Assembly: GCA_023954135.1 (NCBI GenBank)
Contig: JAMLIN010000003.1
Coordinates: 165,458 to 229,457 of the forward strand
From: Burkholderiaceae bacterium
GTDB taxonomy: Bacteria > Pseudomonadota > Gammaproteobacteria > Burkholderiales > Burkholderiaceae_E
DNA length: 64,000 bases
Direction: 5' to 3'
Shown: in pieces, positions 58,201-64,000 of the stretch
How positions within the stretch are numbered: position 1 is the stretch's first letter
How the letters are laid out: each line of letters opens with the position of its first letter
Translations under genes and position numbers: made by a program
Notes under the pieces: model-generated
Database searches by the model: none
Seen by the model: the letters and a program-made list of their open reading frames with translations, nothing else
Told to the model about the DNA's origin: nothing

Positions 58201-59265
58201 CTCTGCGACATTGGTCGACAGCACGATCCGGCGGCCATCGCCGGGCGCGAAGATGCGTTGCTGGTCCGCCGCCGGCAGGCGTGCGAAGAGCGGCAGGATC
58301 TCGGGCATGCCGCGCCCCAGGGGCGATCCCGAGCCGGCCTGGCGCGCCGCCGCCCGCCGCAGGTGCTCGGCGCAGTCACGGATCTCGCGCTCGCCCGGCA
58401 GGAACACCAGGACGTCGCCCGGCGCCTCGCGCCAGAGCTCGTCGATCGCCGCCTCGATCCGCGCCGGCAGCTCGTCCTCGTCATCGTCGTCGCCGCGGCG
58501 ACTCCGCGCATCGGCCGGCCCGGCCGCGTCGGTCTCCGGCGGTCGCCAGCGGATCTCGACCGGATAGAGCCTGCCCGACACTTCGATCACCGGAGCGGGC
58601 CCATCGGGTCCGGCGAAGTGTTCGGCGAAGCGGGCCGAGTCGATGGTCGCCGAGGTGATCACGAGCTTGAGATCGCCGCGACGCGGGCCTTCGATCAGCT
58701 GGCGCAGGTAGCCCAGCAGGAAATCGATGTTGAGGCTGCGTTCGTGCGCCTCGTCGATGATCAGCGTGTCGTACTCGGACAGCAGCGGATCGGCCTGGGT
58801 CTCCGCCAGCAGGATGCCGTCGGTCATCAGCTTGATCATCGCGCCGGCCGACAGGGTTTCCCCGAAGCGGATCTTCCAGCCGACGTGCTGCCCCGGGGGC
58901 GAACCGAGCTCCTCGGCGATCCGCCGCGCAACCGAGGTAGCGGCGATGCGGCGCGGCTGCGTGTGGCCTATGCGGCCACGCCGGCCGCATCCGGCGAGGG
59001 CGCAGATCTTGGGCAGCTGGGTGGTCTTCCCCGAACCGGTCTCGCCGCTGACGATCACCACCGGCGAGCGGCGCAGCGCGGCGACGATCTCGTCGCGGGC
59101 GGCGCTGACCGGCAGCTCGGCGGGAAACTCGAAGGGAGGGAGCGGCTCGGGAGCGTACGGCGAAGGGGCCTCGGCGACCCGCCGCGAGGCGCCGTCCGTC
59201 GCCGGGCGCGGGCCCGACCGTCGTTTTTTTGGCGGCCGGGCCGTGGCTTCGGGATGCGTCGGCAT
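55201..59265 (-). CDS. hrpA: ATP-dependent RNA helicase HrpA
   Basis: A 1,354-residue DEAH-box helicase that rescues stalled ribosomes and processes some mRNAs. Motif I is GETGSGKTTQ (74-83), the DEAH box is at 171-174, motif III SATIDSARF and motif VI QRAGRCGRV follow. The helicase-associated and OB-fold domains precede a large C-terminal DUF3418 region, giving full HrpA length. It is divergent from argA by only 22 bases. Confidence 0.97.
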   Translation of the reverse strand: MPTHPEATARPPKKRRSGPRPATDGASRRVAEAPSPYAPEPLPPFEFPAELPVSAARDEIVAALRRSPVVIVSGETGSGKTTQLPKICALAGCGRRGRIGHTQPRRIAATSVARRIAEELGSPPGQHVGWKIRFGETLSAGAMIKLMTDGILLAETQADPLLSEYDTLIIDEAHERSLNIDFLLGYLRQLIEGPRRGDLKLVITSATIDSARFAEHFAGPDGPAPVIEVSGRLYPVEIRWRPPETDAAGPADARSRRGDDDDEDELPARIEAAIDELWREAPGDVLVFLPGEREIRDCAEHLRRAAARQAGSGSPLGRGMPEILPLFARLPAADQQRIFAPGDGRRIVLSTNVAETSLTVPGIRYVVDSGLARVKRYRYRGKVEQLQIEPVSQAAARQRAGRCGRVADGVCIRLYDQADFDARPAHTDPEILRSSLAGVILRMRSLHLSDIASFPFVDPPPRKAIADGQALLQELHAIDEAGELTAVGRQLARLPLDPRIGRMLLAGHQGGCLREVMVIAAGLSSQDPRQRPLASQQAADAAHRRFADPASDFAGWVRLWNYWQEQVQGRAARGESNRQLATRLEREFLSVRRLREWADVHGQLERTVREMQWRIGEEPASAAALHQALLTGLLGNLGTRAPDDALYMGTHQTRFAIHPGSSVRKPPRWLMAAELVDTGRLYARTVARIEPEWIERLGAHLIRRSWSDPFWSREAGEIMAYERATIYGLVLYAQRRVSFARREPALAREALIRHALVRDEWLEPAKAGHLPFLAHNRRLMAEIEKLEHRIRRPELLVDERFLFDWFDARVPVEVTTGRELEAWYRKAVRGDANLLRLDREAVLRKDAEGVDSQAFPREIRQRGASFRLDYHFDPGASDDGITMTVPLPLLNQVDAAACEWLVPGMLREKVEALLKSLPPRSRRQLVPIPAYATEFVARWSGRSADSPLVEALRLDLRAERSLQVQAADFRTESLPAHLTMRLRLVGADGRFIAESRSLAALRAEHGERAQGAFQSALADVADRLRKTASATGAPTDDAPSTDGPAGPRPTEARGQATEPAAVPASLVGDAGRRWRDWSFGELPELLEVRDPAGGATMIGFPALVDHEDEVGIEVFDDPDRAASVHREGMARLFAIALREPLRFFARNVPDFPKLSLLYSGFGDEQALRAALVRTVIDRVCLVEPLPADADGFAQRVGEARSRLALVGQELARLLMQILQEHQPLGRKLSAIGRAFPEARADIETQLGELMPPDFIVATPAAALRHFPRYLKAIDLRIEALRKDPQRDARGMSELAPLVTGYRRRRKERRGRPDARLDDFRWLLEELRVSLFAQGLRTPMPVSPKRLHKALAAID

Positions 59266-59273
59266 GGCGCGAA

Positions 59274-59281
59274 ATTATAAT
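59274..59281. promoter_or_regulatory. Shared TATAAT box between hrpA and argA
   Basis: The string AATTATAAT reads as TATAAT on both strands (plus 59276-59281, minus 59274-59279). Transcription beginning about seven bases downstream would start at or within a few bases of each start codon (argA ATG 59288, hrpA ATG 59265). No strong -35 is seen on either side. Confidence 0.5.
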
Positions 59282-59287
59282 CGGCGG

Positions 59288-60673
59288 ATGAACGACGAAC
59301 TGCAGCCGGCCCTGCATGCACCGGGCCCGGATTCCTCGCCACGCCCCGAACCGGGCGGCGCGCCCGACCAGCAATCCAGCTTCGTCGCCTGGCTGCGAAC
59401 GGTCGCGCCCTACATCCATGCCTTCCGGGGCCGCACGTTCGTCATCGGCATCGCCGGCGAGCTGATCGCCGAAGGCCGGCTGACCGCGCTCATCAACGAC
59501 ATCAGCCTGCTCAATGCCATGGGCATGCGGATCGTCCTCGTCCACGGGGCGCGTCCGCAGGTCGTCGAGCAGCTTCGCCTGCGCGGCCTCGAAGGCCGCT
59601 ACCAAGGCCACATCCGGATCACCGACGAGATCGCCCTCGAGTGCGCCAAGGAGGCCTCGGGCGAGCTTCGGCTCGACATCGAGGCCGCGTTCTCCCAGGG
59701 CCTGCCCAACACGCCGATGGCCCACTCCACCGTCCGGGTGGTGTCGGGGAATTTCATCACCGCAAGGCCGGTCGGCGTCGTCGACGGCGTCGATCACCAG
59801 CACACCGGCCTGGTCCGCAAGGTCGATGCCGCCACCATCCGCTTCGCGCTCTCGAGCGGGGCCGTCGTCCTGCTCTCGCCGCTGGGCTTCTCGCCCACCG
59901 GCGAGATGTTCAACCTGAGCATGGAGGACATCGCCGCCCGCACCGCGATCGCCCTCGACGCCGACAAGCTCGTCTTCCTCGCCGAGACCGACGGCATTCC
60001 CGACGAGGACGGCGGGATCCTCGGCGAGATCTCCGAGGAGGATGCCCGCTACCTGCTCACCTCCGGCCGGCTCGATCCGGCGACCGAGTCCTACCTGCGC
60101 CACGCCGCGATCGCATGCGACGGCGGCGTGGCGCGTGCCCACATCGTGCCGTTCCGTATCGACGGCAGCCTGCTACTCGAGCTCTTCCAGCACAACGGGG
60201 TCGGCTCGATGCTCGTCGAGGAAACGCTCGAGGCCCTGCGCGACGCGACCCTGGACGACGTCGGCGGAATCCTCGCCGTCATCCGGCCGATGGAGGAGGA
60301 AGGCATCCTCGCGCCCCGCGACCATGCCCAGATCGAACGCGACGTCGAGAAGTTCATCGTCATCGAGCACGACGGCGTCATCTTCGGCTGCGCGGCGCTC
60401 TACGCCTACGAAGGCCAGGACATCGCCGAGATGGCCTGTCTCGCGGTCAATGGCTCGGTGCAGGGCCAGGGCGACGGCGAGCGGCTGCTGCGCCGTATCG
60501 AGCAGCGCGCGCGCAACGCGGGCATCAGGCGCCTGTTCGTGCTGACCACCCGCACCATGCACTGGTTCCTGAAGCGCGGATTCGTCGAGGCAAGCATCGA
60601 CGACCTCCCCCCGAACCGGCGCGACATGTACAACTGGCAACGCCGCTCGAAGGTGCTGATCAAGCGCCTCTGA
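59288..60673 (+). CDS. argA: Amino-acid N-acetyltransferase (N-acetylglutamate synthase)
   Basis: Makes N-acetylglutamate, the first step of arginine synthesis. The 461-residue protein has an amino-acid-kinase domain (about 40-285; [25 protein letters not shown]) that binds arginine for feedback control and a C-terminal GNAT domain (about 315-450; [22 protein letters not shown]). Length and domain order match the E. coli ArgA type. The ATG at 59288 is only 22 bases from the divergent hrpA start and has no clear ribosome site. Confidence 0.96.
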   Translation: MNDELQPALHAPGPDSSPRPEPGGAPDQQSSFVAWLRTVAPYIHAFRGRTFVIGIAGELIAEGRLTALINDISLLNAMGMRIVLVHGARPQVVEQLRLRGLEGRYQGHIRITDEIALECAKEASGELRLDIEAAFSQGLPNTPMAHSTVRVVSGNFITARPVGVVDGVDHQHTGLVRKVDAATIRFALSSGAVVLLSPLGFSPTGEMFNLSMEDIAARTAIALDADKLVFLAETDGIPDEDGGILGEISEEDARYLLTSGRLDPATESYLRHAAIACDGGVARAHIVPFRIDGSLLLELFQHNGVGSMLVEETLEALRDATLDDVGGILAVIRPMEEEGILAPRDHAQIERDVEKFIVIEHDGVIFGCAALYAYEGQDIAEMACLAVNGSVQGQGDGERLLRRIEQRARNAGIRRLFVLTTRTMHWFLKRGFVEASIDDLPPNRRDMYNWQRRSKVLIKRL

Positions 60674-60701
60674 GCCGGTGGGCCGTCAAGGAGTTAGACA
60701 G

Positions 60702-60974
60702 ATGACCCGCATGATCGACTGCATCAAGCTCGGCGAGCAGGCCGAGGGACTGGATTTCCCGCCCTACCCCGGCGAGATCGGCAAGCGCATCTACGAGCAG
60801 GTCTCGAAGCAGGCCTGGCAGGGCTGGCTGCGCCACCAGACGATGCTCGTCAACGAGAACCGGCTGAGCCTCGCCGACGCGCGGGCGCGCAAATATCTCG
60901 CGGCCCAGATGGAGAGCTACTTCTTCGGCGAGGGTGCCGAGCGCCCGGCCGGCTACGTCCCACCGGAATCCTGA
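60702..60974 (+). CDS. Fe(2+)-trafficking/oxidative damage protection protein YggX
   Basis: A 90-residue protein of the YggX family that helps iron-sulfur cluster handling and protects against oxidation. It starts [18 protein letters not shown] with the conserved Cys, followed by [21 protein letters not shown] and the [18 protein letters not shown] block. AAGGAG lies eight bases before the ATG at 60702. It is 28 bases after argA and likely co-transcribed. Confidence 0.96.
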   Translation: MTRMIDCIKLGEQAEGLDFPPYPGEIGKRIYEQVSKQAWQGWLRHQTMLVNENRLSLADARARKYLAAQMESYFFGEGAERPAGYVPPES

Positions 60975-61007
60975 TCCGGGAGACGGCGCTCCCTGTACGC
61001 ACCAGGC

Positions 61008-61442
61008 TCACGGTACGGCTCCGTCCACCGGCCCCAGCGCGGCCACCCGCTCGGCGACGGTGCGGGTAGCGCGCACCAGCGCTTCGACCAGGGCATCGTC
61101 CACGTCGAGGTCGCCCTCGTACTCGGCCAGGTTGCGCTTGCGATGGGCCTGGTTCAACACGCGCCACTGCACGGCTTCCAGCCCCAGCGTATGGGTCAGG
61201 CACTGGAAGACCTGATAGCGGTTTTCGGAGCGGTAGCCATGCCAGCGCAGAGCAGCCAGTGAAAGTGCGTGCGCGGCGTTGTAGGCCAGGTCGAAGCGGC
61301 TTTCCGGACTCAGCTCCACGTTGGCCGCGTCGGCCAGGCGAACCCGCCCGGATCGGACCAGGCCATCGAACTCGGCTTGCGCCGGTGGCTCGGCCTTGAG
61401 CTGGCCGATGTGAACCAGGTTATCCAGCGGCGGCAACGGCAT
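61008..61442 (-). CDS. HEPN-like partner of a nucleotidyltransferase
   Basis: A 144-residue all-helical protein. Helices with RFDLAYNAAHALSLAALRWHGYR and a C-terminal HRKRNLAEYEGD resemble HEPN-domain proteins of nucleotidyltransferase (MNT) pairs. The HEPN RNase motif is R-x4-6-H; here the site reads R103-x4-Y108, so His is replaced by Tyr, the residue that MNT antitoxins AMPylate in the HepT family (there in an R-x4-H-x-Y context). The gene overlaps the upstream nucleotidyltransferase by 23 bases and is transcribed with it. Assignment rests on context and helix pattern. Confidence 0.65.
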   Translation of the reverse strand: MPLPPLDNLVHIGQLKAEPPAQAEFDGLVRSGRVRLADAANVELSPESRFDLAYNAAHALSLAALRWHGYRSENRYQVFQCLTHTLGLEAVQWRVLNQAHRKRNLAEYEGDLDVDDALVEALVRATRTVAERVAALGPVDGAVP

Positions 61443-62085
61443 CCTTGTCCCCGATCAAGGCGATGGTGTTCCCGGCCAGCAATCTGGTCAGGAAGGGATT
61501 GCGCTGCGCCAGCCGCTTGCCGAACTCGGCCGACGTGTACAACGTGGGACTGGCGCGCCGGCCCAGCTGTTGCTCCGCCGGCGCCAGGGCGGCATAGACC
61601 TGTTCCAGCGTCAGCGTGTCGGAGACCAGCAGCAGGTCGAAGTCGCTGTAAGCAGTGTCGCTGCGCCTCGCCACGGAGCCGTACAGGAGCGCCAGCTGGA
61701 TCTCTTCCGCGATGGGTACCAGTGCCTGGCGCAGGGCATCGGCCGGGCCGAGTATCTTGGTCGCGATGCCGCGCAGTTCGGCAAATATGGGCGCCTGCAA
61801 GTTGGCCTGATAGTGCTTCCGATTGCCGACGAGGGTCTGAACGACCAGCCCGCTCTGCTGCAACCGACCGAGCTCGCGCTGCACGGCGCCCGAGCCGCCG
61901 CCAGCCAGCTCGATCAGTTCCTTGGTGAAGAAGCTGCGCTCCGGCTGGCCGAACAGCAGGGCCAGCATGCGCTGCTGGGTGGCGGTGAACAGGGCATCGG
62001 CCACACTGGTGCGCGAGGCTGTACCAGCCTGCTGAGCGGGTTTGCGGGGCCGGGAGAGGGGATGACTGACGGCTTTTTTACCCAT
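61420..62085 (-). CDS. Nucleotidyltransferase (MNT) with N-terminal winged helix
   Basis: A 221-residue protein. Residues about 28-95 form a MarR/ArsR-like winged helix (QQRMLALLFGQPERSFFTKEL and SGAVQRELGRLQQSGLV). Residues about 115-200 form a minimal DNA-polymerase-beta-type nucleotidyltransferase with the exact motif GS-x10-D-x-D (GS at 136-137, Asp148 and Asp150). The third acidic residue is not obvious. The ATG at 62085 is preferred to the TTG at 62094. The DNA-binding part suggests it represses its own promoter, where a 21-bp palindrome lies. Confidence 0.85.
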   Translation of the reverse strand: MGKKAVSHPLSRPRKPAQQAGTASRTSVADALFTATQQRMLALLFGQPERSFFTKELIELAGGGSGAVQRELGRLQQSGLVVQTLVGNRKHYQANLQAPIFAELRGIATKILGPADALRQALVPIAEEIQLALLYGSVARRSDTAYSDFDLLLVSDTLTLEQVYAALAPAEQQLGRRASPTLYTSAEFGKRLAQRNPFLTRLLAGNTIALIGDKDAVAAAG

Positions 62086-62093
62086 TTCGGGCA

Positions 62094-62122
62094 ATTAAAT
62101 ACCCGATTCGGGTATTTTGCAA
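62094..62122 (-). promoter_or_regulatory. Promoter with palindromic operator of the MNT/HEPN module
   Basis: On the minus strand TTGCAA (62117-62122) and TTTAAT (62094-62099) are 17 bases apart. The palindrome with 10-base arms AAATACCCGA and TCGGGTATTT around one central base spans 62097-62117 and so covers the spacer exactly. A half site TTCGGG recurs at 62086-62091. The start site would fall almost at the ATG. Confidence 0.8.
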
Positions 62123-62139
62123 GCATGCAATCCGAACCG

Positions 62140-62820
62140 TTACCCCCGGCTGCGCTCTCGCCGCTCGATGCCGCCAGCCCCGGCCACCAGGGCGAGGTCG
62201 GCGCCGCGGGCGGCGAACAGGCCCACCGTCACCACGCCGGGCCACTGGTTGATGGTTCGCTCCAGCCCGAGGGGATCGCGGATCTCCAGCCCGGCGACGT
62301 CCAGGATCAGGTTGCCGTTGTCGGTCACGAAGCCCTCGCGCAGGCACGGTTCGCCGCCGATCGCCCGGATCGAGGCGGCCACCAGCTCGCGCGCCATCGG
62401 CACGACCTCGACGGGCAGGGGAAAGCGGCCGAGCACGTCGACGCACTTGGAGCGATCGACGATGCACACGAAGCTTCCCGCGGCCGCCGCGAGGATCTTC
62501 TCGCGCGTGAGCGCTCCGCCGCCGCCCTTGATCATCGCGAGCGACGGATCGATCTCGTCGGCCCCGTCCACATAGACCGGGATCGGCCGGCCGGCCGCGA
62601 TGACCTCGTTCAGGTCGAGCACCGCGATGCCGTGGCGAAGCAGGCGCTCGGTGCTCGCCTGCGAGCTCGACACCGCCCCGGGGACCCGGTCGCGAATCCC
62701 GGCCAGCAACTCGATGAAATGGTTGACGGTCGAGCCGGTACCGACCCCGACGATCTCGCCCGGATGCAGGGCGGCGAGCGCCGCTTCGGCCGCGGCGCGC
62801 TTGAGCGCATCCTGGTTCAT
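62140..62820 (-). CDS. rpiA: Ribose-5-phosphate isomerase A
   Basis: Interconverts ribose 5-phosphate and ribulose 5-phosphate in the pentose phosphate pathway. The 226-residue protein has the family blocks [16 protein letters not shown], the substrate segment [27 protein letters not shown] and VVPMARELV with the catalytic Glu and Lys in place. The start is supported by family length ([15 protein letters not shown]). It lies between the HDOD gene and the MNT/HEPN module. Confidence 0.97.
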   Translation of the reverse strand: MNQDALKRAAAEAALAALHPGEIVGVGTGSTVNHFIELLAGIRDRVPGAVSSSQASTERLLRHGIAVLDLNEVIAAGRPIPVYVDGADEIDPSLAMIKGGGGALTREKILAAAAGSFVCIVDRSKCVDVLGRFPLPVEVVPMARELVAASIRAIGGEPCLREGFVTDNGNLILDVAGLEIRDPLGLERTINQWPGVVTVGLFAARGADLALVAGAGGIERRERSRG

Positions 62821-62885
62821 TTGCGTACCCGCTGGTTGGACAGGCCGATTCTATCCGGCCCACCCGTCCCCGGTCGCCTGCGTGC

Positions 62886-63995
62886 TCAGGCTGCTTCGCC
62901 TGCTGGAGGCCCCGTAAGCGCCCGCAGGATCGACTGGTTGCAGCGATCCAGCGAGACCAGGGCGTCGTCGAGCATGCCCGAGAGCCTCGGGTGCGGCCCC
63001 TGCTCGACGGCCTCGACGATGCGCAGGTAGGGCTGGTAGGGGCCATGCCGGCCGATCAGGGAATCCTGCACCCGGTCGGGTAGCTTCAGGCGACCGAGGA
63101 GCTCCTCGAAGGGCTCGCTGAACATCTTGTCGAGGAGCGAGAACACGCCGAGGATGAACATCTCGTCGCGCGCCTCGGACTCGATGTCGCCGACGAGGTG
63201 CTCGAGGAACAGGCCGCGGCGAAACGACGCGAACATCACCGGGCGCAGGTTGGCGTTCTTGCTGGAGGTCGACAGCATCAGGGCCAGCCACTTCTTGAGC
63301 TTCTTGACGCCCAGCATCATCAGGGCATGCCGGAACGACTGCACTTCGACCCGCAGGCCGAAGGCAGGCGAATTGATATAGCGAAGCAGGCGGAACGCCA
63401 GCGCGGGATCCTGGCGAACCTCCGCCTCGAGGGCATCGGTGTCCTCGTCGCGATCGATCATCTGCAGCATCCGCGCCACCGTCATGAAATCGGGGTTCGA
63501 GGAGGCCTGGCCGGCATGGTCGAGCGCATCCCGGAAAGGCCAGCCGATCACGGCCTCCGCCCCGGTGTCGAAACACCTGCCCATGATCTCGATCGACTGG
63601 ACGCCCGCCTGGGCGTAGGGGATCGAACGGCGTGCGGCCGCTTGCCGGGCATGTTCGGTGGTCTCGTCGAGGCGCCGGTCCTCGTCGACGTGGATGAGGG
63701 CGAGCTTGAACGCGGGCAGCAGCGCGGGCGGCAGGACGCCGGCGGGGCGACCGCGCAGCACGAGGGTATAGCCGTGCCGATGCAGCGCTTCGATCAGCTC
63801 GAGCCCGGCGGCGTCTCCGGCGAGTCGGCCCGGCACCTCGAGCCAGAGCATGTCGGAGGCCTCGGTCTCGAGCAGGCGTGCGTCGGGCGCATCGTCGCCC
63901 AGGTCGACCAGGACGGGCGTCGCCGAATCGGGCCAGAGCCGGCCGAGGCTTTCGCAGATCCGGGAAGCCGACAGCGCCCTGCCGTCCTGGCCCAT
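62886..63995 (-). CDS. HDOD-domain signalling protein with degenerate EAL-like region
   Basis: At least 369 residues; the start codon lies at the edge and the true start may be outside the window. The N-terminal 170 residues resemble the YuxH/EAL-fold type (HRHGYTLVLRGRPAGVLPPALLPAFKLALIHVD), but no EAL, DDFG or EGVE motif is found, so it cannot be an active phosphodiesterase. The C-terminal HDOD domain (about 175-340; LRYINSPAFGLRVEVQSFRHALMMLGVKKLKKWLALM read in part) lacks HD metal ligands, as is normal for HDOD. Such proteins act as regulators of motility or biofilm. Confidence 0.88.
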   Translation of the reverse strand: MGQDGRALSASRICESLGRLWPDSATPVLVDLGDDAPDARLLETEASDMLWLEVPGRLAGDAAGLELIEALHRHGYTLVLRGRPAGVLPPALLPAFKLALIHVDEDRRLDETTEHARQAAARRSIPYAQAGVQSIEIMGRCFDTGAEAVIGWPFRDALDHAGQASSNPDFMTVARMLQMIDRDEDTDALEAEVRQDPALAFRLLRYINSPAFGLRVEVQSFRHALMMLGVKKLKKWLALMLSTSSKNANLRPVMFASFRRGLFLEHLVGDIESEARDEMFILGVFSLLDKMFSEPFEELLGRLKLPDRVQDSLIGRHGPYQPYLRIVEAVEQGPHPRLSGMLDDALVSLDRCNQSILRALTGPPAGEAA

Positions 63996-64000
63996 GAACG

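Overview
The window comes from a high-GC betaproteobacterium, most likely Burkholderiales. The pointers are an AlgP-like lysine/alanine repeat protein joined to a SWIB domain, a phasin, a DUF3460-scpA pair, Bpt and Aat side by side, and the gene order scpB-rluB-rimP-nusA-infB-rbfA-truB-typA. This placement is inferred from gene content only. Most of the window is ordinary chromosomal backbone, interrupted by a block that looks acquired (about 11.9-22.6 kb) and a small toxin-antitoxin-like module (61.0-62.1 kb).

Layout. 1-11.8 kb: 3' part of metG, a SulP anion transporter, a BamE-like protein, DUF3460-scpA-murB, yaaA, a PIN-domain protein, a class I aminotransferase, a membrane GGDEF/EAL protein and a LysR regulator. 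11.9-22.4 kb: a copper-resistance island. A sensor kinase and response regulator diverge from a small exported protein, a TolC-like lipoprotein, a multicopper oxidase, a cupredoxin, a CusF-like chaperone, a Met-rich protein, a DUF2933 protein, a cytochrome c, a Cu-type P1B ATPase and a small membrane protein. The ATPase has its own CueR-type promoter with a 19-bp spacer. 22.7-34.8 kb, all on the minus strand: the SWIB/histone-like gene and the translation cluster, headed by an initiator tRNA-Met. 34.9-38.8 kb, plus strand: a tightly overlapping NUDIX-aat-bpt-pyrD operon, then an IclR regulator with a palindrome at its own start site.

38.8-47.4 kb: a LysR gene diverges from a five-gene catabolic operon, hyuA-hyuB-dctP-dctQ-dctM. 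The HyuB protein carries a C-terminal zinc-ribbon-like domain resembling the gamma subunit of acetone carboxylase, so the operon may encode an ATP-dependent carboxylase with its own TRAP uptake system rather than a hydantoinase. 47.4-55.2 kb: a PBP7-type endopeptidase, a phasin with a distinctive promoter/operator, a MoaB/CinA-like protein, gamma-glutamyltransferase, an EI24 membrane protein, an unknown protein, a cupin and a Crp/Fnr regulator. 55.2-64 kb: hrpA, divergent argA and yggX, a HEPN/nucleotidyltransferase module, rpiA and an HDOD protein at the edge.

The least explained signals are four. The nucleotidyltransferase/HEPN pair has a winged-helix fused to the nucleotidyltransferase and a 21-bp palindrome placed between its own -35 and -10 boxes. 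The HyuB-gamma fusion operon has no known substrate. The copper island carries two separate regulatory inputs and no visible mobility genes. The phasin promoter is framed by perfect 13-bp inverted repeats. All statements come from reading the sequence; no database search or computed statistic was used.
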